A stretch of 64,000 nt of DNA from Pseudarthrobacter sp. NamE5 (lineage in GTDB: Bacteria > Actinomycetota > Actinomycetes > Actinomycetales > Micrococcaceae): NCBI RefSeq assembly GCF_005796225.1, contig NZ_VAHO01000007.1, forward strand, positions 62,001 through 126,000, in the 5' to 3' direction. Of the stretch, positions 1 through 6,940 are shown piece after piece; positions within the stretch are counted from its first letter, which is position 1, and every line of letters begins with the position of its first letter. Made by a program: the position numbers and the translations under genes. Under the pieces are notes generated by a model. It was not told where the DNA came from. It did not search any database and saw nothing but the letters and a program-made list of their open reading frames with translations.

Positions 1-983
1 AAATGGACGCCGGCCAGTTCAGCCACCGCTTTGTCGGAAAGTTCCTGCATCCATTCCCGCAGGGCTTCCTTCCCCTTCAGCTGGCGGGCGGGATCGTTGT
101 TCAGGATGTCCTTGGCTTCGGCGATGCTGGCGCCGGCCTTGATGCTGTCCGCCACCTGTTCCTGCTGGGCGATGATCCGGTCGAGTTCCTCCACGCCCCA
201 GGCATAGGTTTCCTCCAGGTTTACAGTGGCGCCCAGGAAGGAACGGGAGGCCAGCGCGTAACGGGCCCGACCCACGGCGTCCTTTTCCGGCGCGGCGGGG
301 AACAGCTCAGTGCGGAGGAATTCGGCCAGCCCGGCGTAGGCCGTCCGGGCGGCGGCAGCACCGCCGTCGAGCTTTTGCTGGACGGCGGCGGGCAAGGGCC
401 CGGCGGATGTGGACGCTCCGGCAGCCAGCTTCGCAAAGAAGCCGTCCTCCGCGGCGTACTTGGTGACCTGCTCGATGACGATCTTCACCTGCCGCACTGC
501 GGCCACCCTGCCGGCGTCCTTGGCGAGGCGCAGCGATTCGATGTAGCCATCGATGGCTGCAGGGACGTTGTGGGCGCGGCCTGCAATATGGAGCCAGTCC
601 TGCTCGGTCGCGGTCGGCATCAGGTCGAAGATGGCGCGGATGTCCTGGGCCGGGGAGGCGATGTTGTTGAGGTCCGCGTAGTCCCAGCCCGAGGCGTGGA
701 TCAGCAGCTGCAGGCCCAGCCGCTCCTGCATGGCGTCAAGGGTGACGGCATCGACGTCGTCCTCCGGCTCGAGGCCTTCAAGGTCCGCCAGGGCCTTCCG
801 GGCAACTTCCGCGAATTCGGCGATGCCGGCAGGGGAGAAGTCCTGGTACTCGGTTTCGTGCCCGGGGACGCCGAGGGTGGTGGCGAAGGACGGGTTGAGC
901 CTGATGAGCGTCTCGGTGTAGTCATCTGCGACGGCGTCGATGCGGGTGTGCGGGCGGGTGGCAGGAGAAGTGTCTGTAGTCAC
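1..983 (-). CDS. DUF885 family protein (5' part, runs off left edge)
   Basis: The minus-strand frame is open from the window edge to a GTG start at 983. About 327 codons are visible and the C-terminus is missing. The product starts VTTDTSPATRPHTRIDAVADD and continues with DDYTETLIRLNPSFATTLG, typical of DUF885 proteins, which are distantly related to metallopeptidases and whose substrates are mostly unknown. The HExxH-type region expected towards the C-terminus lies outside the window, so enzymatic competence cannot be judged. Start choice: the hexamer TAGTCT (990-995 on the plus strand) ends 6 nt before GTG and no Shine-Dalgarno is present, so a leaderless transcript is inferred. It lies just downstream of accE on the same strand. 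Confidence 0.8.
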   Translation of the reverse strand, partial: MTTDTSPATRPHTRIDAVADDYTETLIRLNPSFATTLGVPGHETEYQDFSPAGIAEFAEVARKALADLEGLEPEDDVDAVTLDAMQERLGLQLLIHASGWDYADLNNIASPAQDIRAIFDLMPTATEQDWLHIAGRAHNVPAAIDGYIESLRLAKDAGRVAAVRQVKIVIEQVTKYAAEDGFFAKLAAGASTSAGPLPAAVQQKLDGGAAAARTAYAGLAEFLRTELFPAAPEKDAVGRARYALASRSFLGATVNLEETYAWGVEELDRIIAQQEQVADSIKAGASIAEAKDILNNDPARQLKGKEALREWMQELSDKAVAELAGVH

Positions 984-989
984 ACACCG

Positions 990-995
990 AGACTA
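990..995 (-). promoter_or_regulatory. -10 box of the DUF885 gene (leaderless geometry)
   Basis: Read on the minus strand the hexamer is TAGTCT, followed by 6 nt and then the GTG at 983. This places the predicted transcription start on the first base of the start codon. Confidence 0.5.
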
Positions 996-1014
996 ACGCC
1001 TCGGGATGTGGGTT

Positions 1015-1251
1015 TCAGCCGCGGCTTCGCTTCCACGCGCCGGGGCCGGGCGTAGGCTCCAGCCTGAGTTGCTGGCGGCGCACCCAGTGCCGGACCGGCG
1101 GCTTGTCCGTCCGGGCCGGTTCGGCGCCGCCCAGGGAGAGGACGACGGCGGTCAGGGCCGCCAGTTCCTCGGCAGTGGGCTGTCCTTTCACCACGGAGAG
1201 CAGTGGTTCAGCGGCCGGCTGGCCTACATCAGCAGGTTCGTTGGCGATCAC
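1015..1251 (-). CDS. accE: acyl-CoA carboxylase epsilon subunit
   Basis: A 78-aa protein starting at GTG 1251, whose first bases overlap the accD stop by 4 bp (GTGA). It contains [19 protein letters not shown], the signature of the small actinobacterial acyl-CoA carboxylase epsilon subunits, followed by a Pro/Arg-rich tail with a conserved HWVRR stretch. In Streptomyces and Mycobacterium this subunit bridges and stimulates the biotinylated alpha and the carboxyltransferase beta subunits. The longer open frame reaching 1542 is only read-through antisense to accD codons. Overlap with accD implies translational coupling. Confidence 0.88.
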   Translation of the reverse strand: MIANEPADVGQPAAEPLLSVVKGQPTAEELAALTAVVLSLGGAEPARTDKPPVRHWVRRQQLRLEPTPGPGAWKRSRG

Positions 1252-2831
1252 AGCGGAATGTTCCCATGTTTCTTGGTGGGCAGGCTCGCCCGCTTGTCGC
1301 GCAGGGCGCGCAGGCCCTTGATGATCTGCAGCCGGGTGTCGGACGGGGCGATGACGGCGTCCACGTAGCCCAGCTCGGCAGCCTGGTAGGGGTTCAGAAG
1401 TTCCTCTTCGTACTGCCGGATGACTTCGGCGCGGCAGGCCTCGACGTCGCCGCCGGCTTCGGCCACTGCCGCGAGGTCGCGGCGGTAGAGGATGTTGACG
1501 GCGCCCTGCGCGCCCATGACGCCAATCTGTGCGGTGGGCCAAGCCAGGTTCAGGTCGGCGCCCAGCTTCTTGGATCCCATCACGATGTACGCGCCGCCAT
1601 AGGCCTTGCGGGTGATGACGGTCAGCTTGGGCACGGTTGCTTCTGCATAGGCGTAAAGGAGTTTGGCTCCGCGGCGGATGATCCCCTGGAACTCCTGGTC
1701 CTTGCCGGGCAGGAAGCCGGGAACGTCCACCAGGGTGATGATGGGGATGTTGAAGGCGTCGCAGTGCCGGACAAACCGGGCGGCCTTCTCCGAGGCGGCG
1801 ATGTCCAGCGTGCCGGCGAACTGCAACGGCTGGTTGGCAACGATGCCCACGGTGTGGCCTTCCACCCGGCCGTAGCCGATCATCACGTTCGGGGCGTACA
1901 GCGCCTGCATTTCCAGGAAGTGTCCGTCGTCGACGATCTGCTCGACGACGGTGCGCATGTCATAGGGCTGATTGGCGGAATCGGGGATGAGCGCGTCCAG
2001 GGCCAGGTCGTCATCGTCAAGCTCCAGCCCCTGCGTGTGCTCAAGGACGGGGGCTTCTGAGAGGTTGTTGGAGGGAAGGAAATCCAGCAGTTCGCGGACG
2101 AACTCGATGGCGTCCGCTTCGTCCGAGGCGAGGTAGGTGGAGGTACCCGTGGTGGCATTGTGCTGGCGGGCACCGCCCAGGGTTTCCATATCAACGTCCT
2201 CGCCCGTGACGGTCTTGATGACGTCCGGGCCGGTGATGAACATGTGGGAGGTCTTGTCCACCATCACCACGTAGTCCGTAAGTGCGGGGGAGTAGGCGGC
2301 ACCGCCGGCGGAGGGGCCCATGATCAGGGAGATCTGCGGCACCACACCCGAGGCATGGACGTTGTTGCGGAAGATGTCGGCGAACATGGCCAGGGACGCC
2401 ACACCCTCCTGGATGCGGGCGCCGCCGCCGTCCAGGATGCCCACCACCGGGCAGCCGTTGCGCAGTGCGAATTCCTGGACCTTGACGATCTTTTCGCCGT
2501 TGACCTGGCTGAGGGAGCCGCCGTACACCGTGAAGTCCTGACTGTAGACGGCCACCAGGCGGCCATCCACCGTGCCGTAGCCGGAAACCAGGCCGTCACC
2601 GAGCGGCTTCTTCTTTTCCATGCCGAATGCGTTGGAGCGGTGCACGGCAAGGGCGTCGAATTCGACGAAGGAGTCTTCATCCAGCAGCAGGCCAATGCGC
2701 TCCCGCGCAGTGTTCTTGCCGCGCGCATGCTGCTTCTCGATTGCTTCGGGGCCGGAGGGCTTTTCGGCACGTGCCTGGCGGTCGCGGAAATCGGCGATCT
2801 TTCCCGCTGTCGTTGTCAGATCGTGGCTCAT
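1248..2831 (-). CDS. accD: acyl-CoA (propionyl/acetyl-CoA) carboxylase beta subunit
   Basis: A 527-aa carboxyltransferase that moves CO2 from biotin-BCCP to acetyl- or propionyl-CoA, giving malonyl- or methylmalonyl-CoA for fatty acid synthesis. The N-terminal half has the CoA-binding crotonase-like region ([32 protein letters not shown]); the C-terminal half has the carboxybiotin site ([33 protein letters not shown]). Length fits AccD/PccB. The start [11 protein letters not shown] at 2831 is chosen because GGAG lies 7-10 nt upstream; an in-frame upstream extension has no ribosome site. accE overlaps its 3' end. The biotin-carrying alpha subunit is not in the window, but birA lies nearby. Confidence 0.95.
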   Translation of the reverse strand: MSHDLTTTAGKIADFRDRQARAEKPSGPEAIEKQHARGKNTARERIGLLLDEDSFVEFDALAVHRSNAFGMEKKKPLGDGLVSGYGTVDGRLVAVYSQDFTVYGGSLSQVNGEKIVKVQEFALRNGCPVVGILDGGGARIQEGVASLAMFADIFRNNVHASGVVPQISLIMGPSAGGAAYSPALTDYVVMVDKTSHMFITGPDVIKTVTGEDVDMETLGGARQHNATTGTSTYLASDEADAIEFVRELLDFLPSNNLSEAPVLEHTQGLELDDDDLALDALIPDSANQPYDMRTVVEQIVDDGHFLEMQALYAPNVMIGYGRVEGHTVGIVANQPLQFAGTLDIAASEKAARFVRHCDAFNIPIITLVDVPGFLPGKDQEFQGIIRRGAKLLYAYAEATVPKLTVITRKAYGGAYIVMGSKKLGADLNLAWPTAQIGVMGAQGAVNILYRRDLAAVAEAGGDVEACRAEVIRQYEEELLNPYQAAELGYVDAVIAPSDTRLQIIKGLRALRDKRASLPTKKHGNIPL

Positions 2832-3010
2832 CAAGTATCTCCGGCTCTGTAGCAAATTGATTCGTGGTGCTGGCGCTCGCGGGCTGTGCTGTTGGTTTAA
2901 GTAGCTTCCACACAAAAGACGAACCCTGCTGGCAAGTCTAGTGACGCTTCCGGCGCCCGCAGCTGTAGGGAACCTACAATTTTCTGCGGTGCCCTCAGCA
3001 GCACTCGTAT

Positions 3011-3026
3011 GTTACTTGCGGGTAAC
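3011..3026. promoter_or_regulatory. 16-bp palindromic operator (site A)
   Basis: GTTAC-N6-GTAAC, directly upstream of the SDR promoter -10. It ends 22 nt before the SDR start codon. It matches site B at 58450-58465 in length and arms. Confidence 0.55.
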
Positions 3027-3036
3027 TTAGTTGGGT

Positions 3037-3042
3037 TACAGT
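3037..3042 (+). promoter_or_regulatory. -10 box of SDR gene (leaderless geometry)
   Basis: TACAGT followed by 6 nt and ATG 3049. No Shine-Dalgarno lies between them. Confidence 0.55.
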
Positions 3043-3048
3043 GGTCGC

Positions 3049-3936
3049 ATGACTTCGAGCAATGATGCTTTCCACCGCCAGGCGGGCCCCTATCAGGCGG
3101 CCGGATCGCTCCAGGGGCAGACCCTCCTGATCTCCGGCGGCAGCCGTGGGATTGGGCTTGCCATCGCCCGGCGCGCAGCCCAGGACGGAGCCAACATCGT
3201 GCTGCTGGCCAAGACGGGGGAGCCGCATCCCAGGCTTGCCGGGACGGTCTACACTGCGGCGGAGGAGTTGGTGGCCGCGGGCGGGCAGGCGCTGCCCCTC
3301 GTAGGTGACGTCCGGAATGACGACGACGTGGCGCGCGCCGTGGCTTCGGCCATCGACCGCTTTGGCGGCATCGACGTCGTGGTGAACAACGCTTCCGCCA
3401 TCGACCTTTCCCGTACGGACGACGTCGACATGAAAAAGTACGACCTGATGCAGGACATCAATGTCCGGGGCACCTTCCTGATGTCCAAGCTGGCGTTGCC
3501 GGCGCTGCGCGCCTCGCGCCGGGGCCACATCCTTACCCTGTCGCCGCCGCTGAACCTCGATCCGCACTGGGCCGGAAAACACCTCGCCTACACCGTGGCG
3601 AAGTACGGGATGAGCCTCACCACCCTGGGACTTGCCGAGGAGCTCAAGGCGGACGGAATCAGGGTTAATTCGCTCTGGCCGTGCACCCTGATCGATACGG
3701 CGGCCATCAGGAACATGCCCCAGGGCGAGGTGATGGTCCAGGCCGCCCGGGATCCGCAAATCATGGCGGACGCTGCCCACGCCGTGCTGACCGGCAGCAA
3801 TCTGGGAGCCGGCGGCCGGCCCAGCGGCAATTTCTACACTGACGAAGAGGTGCTCGCGGCAGCGGGAGTCACCGACTTCCGTCCGTACAGCCTGGGGGCA
3901 CCCGAGGAGAGCCTGGTCCCGGACATTTTCCTGTAG
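3049..3936 (+). CDS. short-chain dehydrogenase/reductase (HSDL2-like)
   Basis: A 295-aa NAD(P)-dependent SDR. The Rossmann dinucleotide motif SGGSRGIGLAIA is near residue 30, NNAS follows the beta-4 strand, and the catalytic YTVAK (Tyr-x-x-x-Lys) is near residue 182 after a conserved Ser. The segment LLAKTGEPHPRLAGTVYTAAEEL is characteristic of hydroxysteroid dehydrogenase-like 2 proteins, often linked to fatty-acid metabolism. The substrate is unknown. The start at ATG 3049 is supported by the -10 box 6 nt upstream; a TTG at 3031 lies inside the promoter. The palindrome at 3011-3026 suggests repression by a lipid-responsive regulator, which would suit the neighbouring acyl-CoA carboxylase genes (inference). 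Confidence 0.88.
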   Translation: MTSSNDAFHRQAGPYQAAGSLQGQTLLISGGSRGIGLAIARRAAQDGANIVLLAKTGEPHPRLAGTVYTAAEELVAAGGQALPLVGDVRNDDDVARAVASAIDRFGGIDVVVNNASAIDLSRTDDVDMKKYDLMQDINVRGTFLMSKLALPALRASRRGHILTLSPPLNLDPHWAGKHLAYTVAKYGMSLTTLGLAEELKADGIRVNSLWPCTLIDTAAIRNMPQGEVMVQAARDPQIMADAAHAVLTGSNLGAGGRPSGNFYTDEEVLAAAGVTDFRPYSLGAPEESLVPDIFL

Positions 3937-3959
3937 CCGGGACGTCCGGCCCGTGTCGG

Positions 3960-3965
3960 TAGAGT
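3960..3965 (+). promoter_or_regulatory. -10 box of birA (leaderless geometry)
   Basis: TAGAGT followed by 6 nt and ATG 3972. No ribosome-binding site is visible. Confidence 0.55.
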
Positions 3966-3971
3966 TTAGGT

Positions 3972-4880
3972 ATGGATGACGCACATGCCCCCGGCACGCC
4001 CCTGAACCGGAGGGAACTCGCGGACCAGGACTTCCTGTCCGCGGCGGGCATTCCCCGGCTCGAGGTGGTGGATTCCACGGGATCCACCAACGCTGACCTT
4101 CTTCGGTCCGTGACTGTGGAGCCCTCCGCCTGGCCGGACATGTCCGTGCTCACCGCGGAGTACCAGACAGCTGCGAGGGGGCGGCTGGACAGGCACTGGG
4201 AGGCGCCACCGCTGAGCTCGATCTCGGTTTCGGTGGTCCTGAAGCCGGTCAATGCCGAAGGCAGGCCGCTTCCCACCCAGAGCTACTCCTGGCTGTCGCT
4301 CATCGCGGCCCTGGCACTGCATGAGACACTGCTGGAAACCGCCGGCCTCCCTGCCGAGCTGAAATGGCCCAACGATGTCCTGGTGCGCGGGAAGAAAATC
4401 GCCGGCATCCTGGCGCAGCTGGGTCCAATGGTGGACGGCTCGGCGCCGCCCGTCATCCTCGGGACGGGCCTCAACGTCACCCTTCGGGAATCGGAGCTCC
4501 CCGTTCCCACGGCCACTTCCGTGGTGCTCGAATCCCCTCGCACGACGGACCGGACCGGGCTGCTGAAAAGCTACCTTTCGCACTTTGCCATGCTCTACCG
4601 CAGCTTCTGCAATGCCGACGGCGATCCGGCGGCAGGGCTGGCAGGCGGGCCTTCCCTGCACAAGCGGGTGGAAGCAGTCATGGCTACACTGGGCAAGCAG
4701 GTGCGGGCGCAGCTGCCGGGCGACCACGAGATCATCGGCCACGCCTCACGCCTGGACGACTACGGGTCGCTGCTGGTGGTGGACCGCGAGTCACGCGAAC
4801 ACGTGGTGACCGCGGGCGACGTGGTGCATCTGCGGCCATGGACTGCTCCGGAGGATTCCGGCCAGGGCGGTTATGCGTAA
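3972..4880 (+). CDS. birA: biotin--[acetyl-CoA-carboxylase] ligase
   Basis: A 302-aa biotin protein ligase that makes biotinyl-5'-AMP and attaches biotin to the acyl-CoA carboxylase carrier domain. Visible motifs are STGSTNADLL (substrate loop), KWPNDVLVRGKKIAGILAQ (catalytic Lys region) and GTGLNV. There is no N-terminal helix-turn-helix, so it is a monofunctional (class I) ligase. The usual GRGRxGR biotin/adenylate loop reads AARGRLDRHW, with the first Gly changed to Ala. It is followed with an 8-bp overlap by the PH-domain gene. The -10 box at 3960 predicts a leaderless mRNA, although the SDR gene lies immediately upstream on the same strand. Confidence 0.93.
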   Translation: MDDAHAPGTPLNRRELADQDFLSAAGIPRLEVVDSTGSTNADLLRSVTVEPSAWPDMSVLTAEYQTAARGRLDRHWEAPPLSSISVSVVLKPVNAEGRPLPTQSYSWLSLIAALALHETLLETAGLPAELKWPNDVLVRGKKIAGILAQLGPMVDGSAPPVILGTGLNVTLRESELPVPTATSVVLESPRTTDRTGLLKSYLSHFAMLYRSFCNADGDPAAGLAGGPSLHKRVEAVMATLGKQVRAQLPGDHEIIGHASRLDDYGSLLVVDRESREHVVTAGDVVHLRPWTAPEDSGQGGYA

Positions 4881-5472
4881 TGACCTCGTTCCGGGCGAGC
4901 AGGTGATTGTCACCACCCGTCCGCAGCCGAGGAAGCTGGCCGGGGCCGCCGCAGCCTTCATTCTTGCGCCGGCGGCTGCCGCCTATGCTTCAGCATGGAT
5001 CATCCGCGGGGAAGCGGCGCGCTTCTTCCCGGCCCTGACTGCCCGATGGACTCCGTGGCTGGTGGCCGGCTGTGTCCTCGCAGCCGCGGCGGTCTGGGCC
5101 GGTTACTGCCTGCCCCGGCTCCTGCGCTGGCAGGGCACCAGGTATACCCTCACCAACCGGCGGCTGGTGTCCCGGATCGGCATCCTGCGGCGGCAGGACC
5201 AGCAGGTGAACCTGGCCTCGGTGCGCAACCTGACTGTCCACGAGTCGGTACTTCAACGCCTGTTGCGCTCCGGGAATATATCCTTGGAAACCGGGTATCA
5301 GGGCGTGGTGACTTTCCAGGACGTACCTGAGGTTGCCAGGTTCCGGGACTTCATCCTCGATGCAATCGGGGAATTGCCATACGAACGTGACGGCCAGCCC
5401 GGCGGGGCAGACGATAACCCTGCCGGAGCATTGCCATGGGATGTGAGAGAAGGTGGACGGGATGAACGATGA
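4873..5472 (+). CDS. PH domain (bPH2/YdbS-like) membrane protein
   Basis: A 199-aa protein overlapping birA by 8 bp. It has two hydrophobic segments (about residues 17-37 and 57-77, the second around WLVAGCVLAAAAVWAGY) followed by a bacterial PH domain with the signature TRYTLTNRRLVSRIGILRRQDQQVNL and NISLETGYQGVVTFQDVP. Similar proteins are widespread beside birA in actinobacteria; their biochemical role is unknown. The C-terminal tail is polar and proline-rich. The 3' end overlaps the cyclase gene, so these genes are probably co-transcribed. Confidence 0.82.
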   Translation: MRNDLVPGEQVIVTTRPQPRKLAGAAAAFILAPAAAAYASAWIIRGEAARFFPALTARWTPWLVAGCVLAAAAVWAGYCLPRLLRWQGTRYTLTNRRLVSRIGILRRQDQQVNLASVRNLTVHESVLQRLLRSGNISLETGYQGVVTFQDVPEVARFRDFILDAIGELPYERDGQPGGADDNPAGALPWDVREGGRDER

Positions 5473-6625
5473 GGACCAGCAGGAACGCGTCGATATCGCC
5501 GCGCCCGCCCCACCAAGCGGTTCGCCTGACGCTGCACAAGGCGGCCAGCCCCACGACGGCCACCATCCCCCCACCGGAACCCTTTCCGCGGACAGGCTTG
5601 CCATGAAGGCGCTCGAGGCAAGGCTGCTGGGCGGGGAACGCAAGCTCCGCCGTCGTGAAGTTGCTGCCGGTGCCGGACTGTCCCTGCTTTCTGCCCGCAA
5701 GCTTTGGCGGGCCCTGGGATTTCCCAACTTCGGTGATGAGGACGTTGCCTTCACCGAACGCGACCAGGCTGCGCTCTCCACCGTGGTGGACCTGGTCCGG
5801 TCGGGCAAGCTGACCGAGGAAGCCGCCATCTCCGTCACCCGCTCCATTGGCCAGATGACGGACCGGATGGTGGTTTGGCAGATCGAGGCGCTGGTGGAGG
5901 ACATGGTCCACGAACAGGGCGTCACCGACGCCGTGGCCCGCAAGCGGCTGGTCAACGAGCTGCCGGCGCTCGTGGATGCCCTTGAAGAAGTGCTGGTTTA
6001 CTCCTGGCGGCGCCAGCTCAACGCCGGCGTCCAGCGGCTCGCCGTCCGCGCCGAAGCCGGCCTCCAAGCCAGCGAAGAGGGCCGCGAAGGCGACGAAGAC
6101 GATGCTCCGCTGCCGCTGGCCCGTGCCGTTGGCTTCGCTGACCTGGTCTCCTACACCAGCCTGTCCCGGCGGATGAACGAAAAAACCCTGGCCCGGCTGG
6201 TGCAGCGCTTCGAAAACAAGTGCGCGGAAATCATCTCCGTGGGCGGCGGCCGCCTGGTCAAGACGGTGGGTGACGAGGTCCTGTACATCGCCGAAACCCC
6301 GGCGGCCGGGGCCGAAATTTCGCTGGCACTTGCCCAGGCCTTCACTGAGGATGAGATCCTTCCGGAGGCACGCGTGGCCATGGTGTGGGGACGAATCCTG
6401 TCCCGGCTGGGGGACATCTACGGTCCCACCGTAAACCTGGCGGCGCGCCTCACTACCCTCGCAGACCCCGGGACAGTTTTAGTGGATTCCATGACGGCTT
6501 CAGCCCTGGAACACGACGAACGGTTCGTGCTGGCACCGCAGCCCCCCGAAAACGTCCGCGGCTTTGGGGAAATCCGCCCGGTGCGCCTGAGCCGTGGACT
6601 TGGTAAGGGCCTGGTGCTGGACTGA
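5462..6625 (+). CDS. class III adenylate/guanylate cyclase with N-terminal regulatory domain
   Basis: A 387-aa soluble cyclase. Residues about 45-165 match the regulatory domain of the pH-responsive mycobacterial cyclase Rv1264 (ARKLWRALGFPNFGDEDVAFTERD). Residues about 205-370 form the catalytic domain: FADLVSYTSLS carries the first metal-binding Asp, VGDEVL the second, and GPTVNLAARL the transition-state Asn/Arg pair, so it appears catalytically complete. Length agrees with Rv1264 (397 aa). ATG 5462 was chosen, with GAAGG just upstream; GTG 5453 in frame is an alternative. It overlaps the PH-domain gene by 11 bp and is the last gene of the birA operon. cAMP is the likely product; pH gating is inferred by homology. 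Confidence 0.88.
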   Translation: MNDEDQQERVDIAAPAPPSGSPDAAQGGQPHDGHHPPTGTLSADRLAMKALEARLLGGERKLRRREVAAGAGLSLLSARKLWRALGFPNFGDEDVAFTERDQAALSTVVDLVRSGKLTEEAAISVTRSIGQMTDRMVVWQIEALVEDMVHEQGVTDAVARKRLVNELPALVDALEEVLVYSWRRQLNAGVQRLAVRAEAGLQASEEGREGDEDDAPLPLARAVGFADLVSYTSLSRRMNEKTLARLVQRFENKCAEIISVGGGRLVKTVGDEVLYIAETPAAGAEISLALAQAFTEDEILPEARVAMVWGRILSRLGDIYGPTVNLAARLTTLADPGTVLVDSMTASALEHDERFVLAPQPPENVRGFGEIRPVRLSRGLGKGLVLD

Positions 6626-6682
6626 CCCGTCCCGTCAGGCGCCAGCCCCCAAACAGTTTCTCCAGTTGTTGGTCTTCCGCGG

Positions 6683-6688
6683 TATAGT
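6683..6688 (+). promoter_or_regulatory. candidate -10 box for the giant-protein cluster
   Basis: TATAGT is a strong actinobacterial -10 hexamer in the gap after the cyclase gene. Transcription would start near 6695, leaving about 200 nt of leader before ATG 6893, or about 240 nt before GTG 6938. No clear -35 is seen. Confidence 0.45.
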
Positions 6689-6694
6689 CGGTGC

Positions 6695-6940
6695 GGCATC
6701 CAACTCTGGACTGCTTGCTGTGGGCAGGGCTCCCCATCGCCGCGGTGCAGAGACCGTGGGTAAGCTTGCCACCGGACAAGCTGCCCCGCCGGTGGATACA
6801 CCGGCGCGGCCGGCGGCCATGTGAAAAGTCAGGTCTCAGCCGTCCCCCGCCAGGGACGGCAAACATCAAGGCCGGGGTGAGCGCCCCGGACTATGCAGCT
6901 GCCTCCGGCAGCGGTTATACAGGGGATTAGTAACGCGGTG
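6695..6940 (+). ncRNA. structured 5' leader of five to six consecutive hairpins
   Basis: The gap between the cyclase and the giant gene holds a run of perfect inverted repeats: CGGT/ACCG (6743-6756), AGCTTG/CAAGCT (6763-6782), CGCCGGTG/CACCGGCG with a GATA loop (6787-6806), GCCGTCCC/GGGACGGC (6839-6860), CCGGGG/CCCCGG (6872-6889) and GCTGCC/GGCAGC (6898-6912, just inside the longer reading frame). No intrinsic terminator U-tract is present. It does not show the conserved strings of cobalamin, SAM, TPP, c-di-AMP, c-di-GMP or M-box elements. A cis-regulatory RNA is the simplest reading; function is unknown. Confidence 0.5.

Larger units (their letters stand above)
2832..3048. promoter_or_regulatory. 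divergent promoter region accD / SDR with palindromic operator
   Basis: This 217-bp non-coding gap separates divergent accD and the SDR gene. The strongest element is the palindrome GTTACTTGCGGGTAAC (3011-3026), with 5-bp arms GTTAC/GTAAC around a GC core. It lies just upstream of the SDR -10 box TACAGT (3037-3042), overlapping the expected -35 position, as a repressor site would. The same 16-bp architecture recurs at 58450-58465. TTAC...GTAA palindromes suit a TetR-type dimer; the regulator is not identified. Confidence 0.55.

Noticed and set aside
3..1055. 350-codon plus-strand frame at the left edge
   Set aside because: It is antisense to the DUF885 coding frame, which has coherent protein sequence and a promoter-supported start.
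6695..6892. Known riboswitch (cobalamin, c-di-AMP, M-box) as explanation for the hairpin leader
   Set aside because: The conserved strings of these classes are absent, so only an unknown structured leader is claimed.
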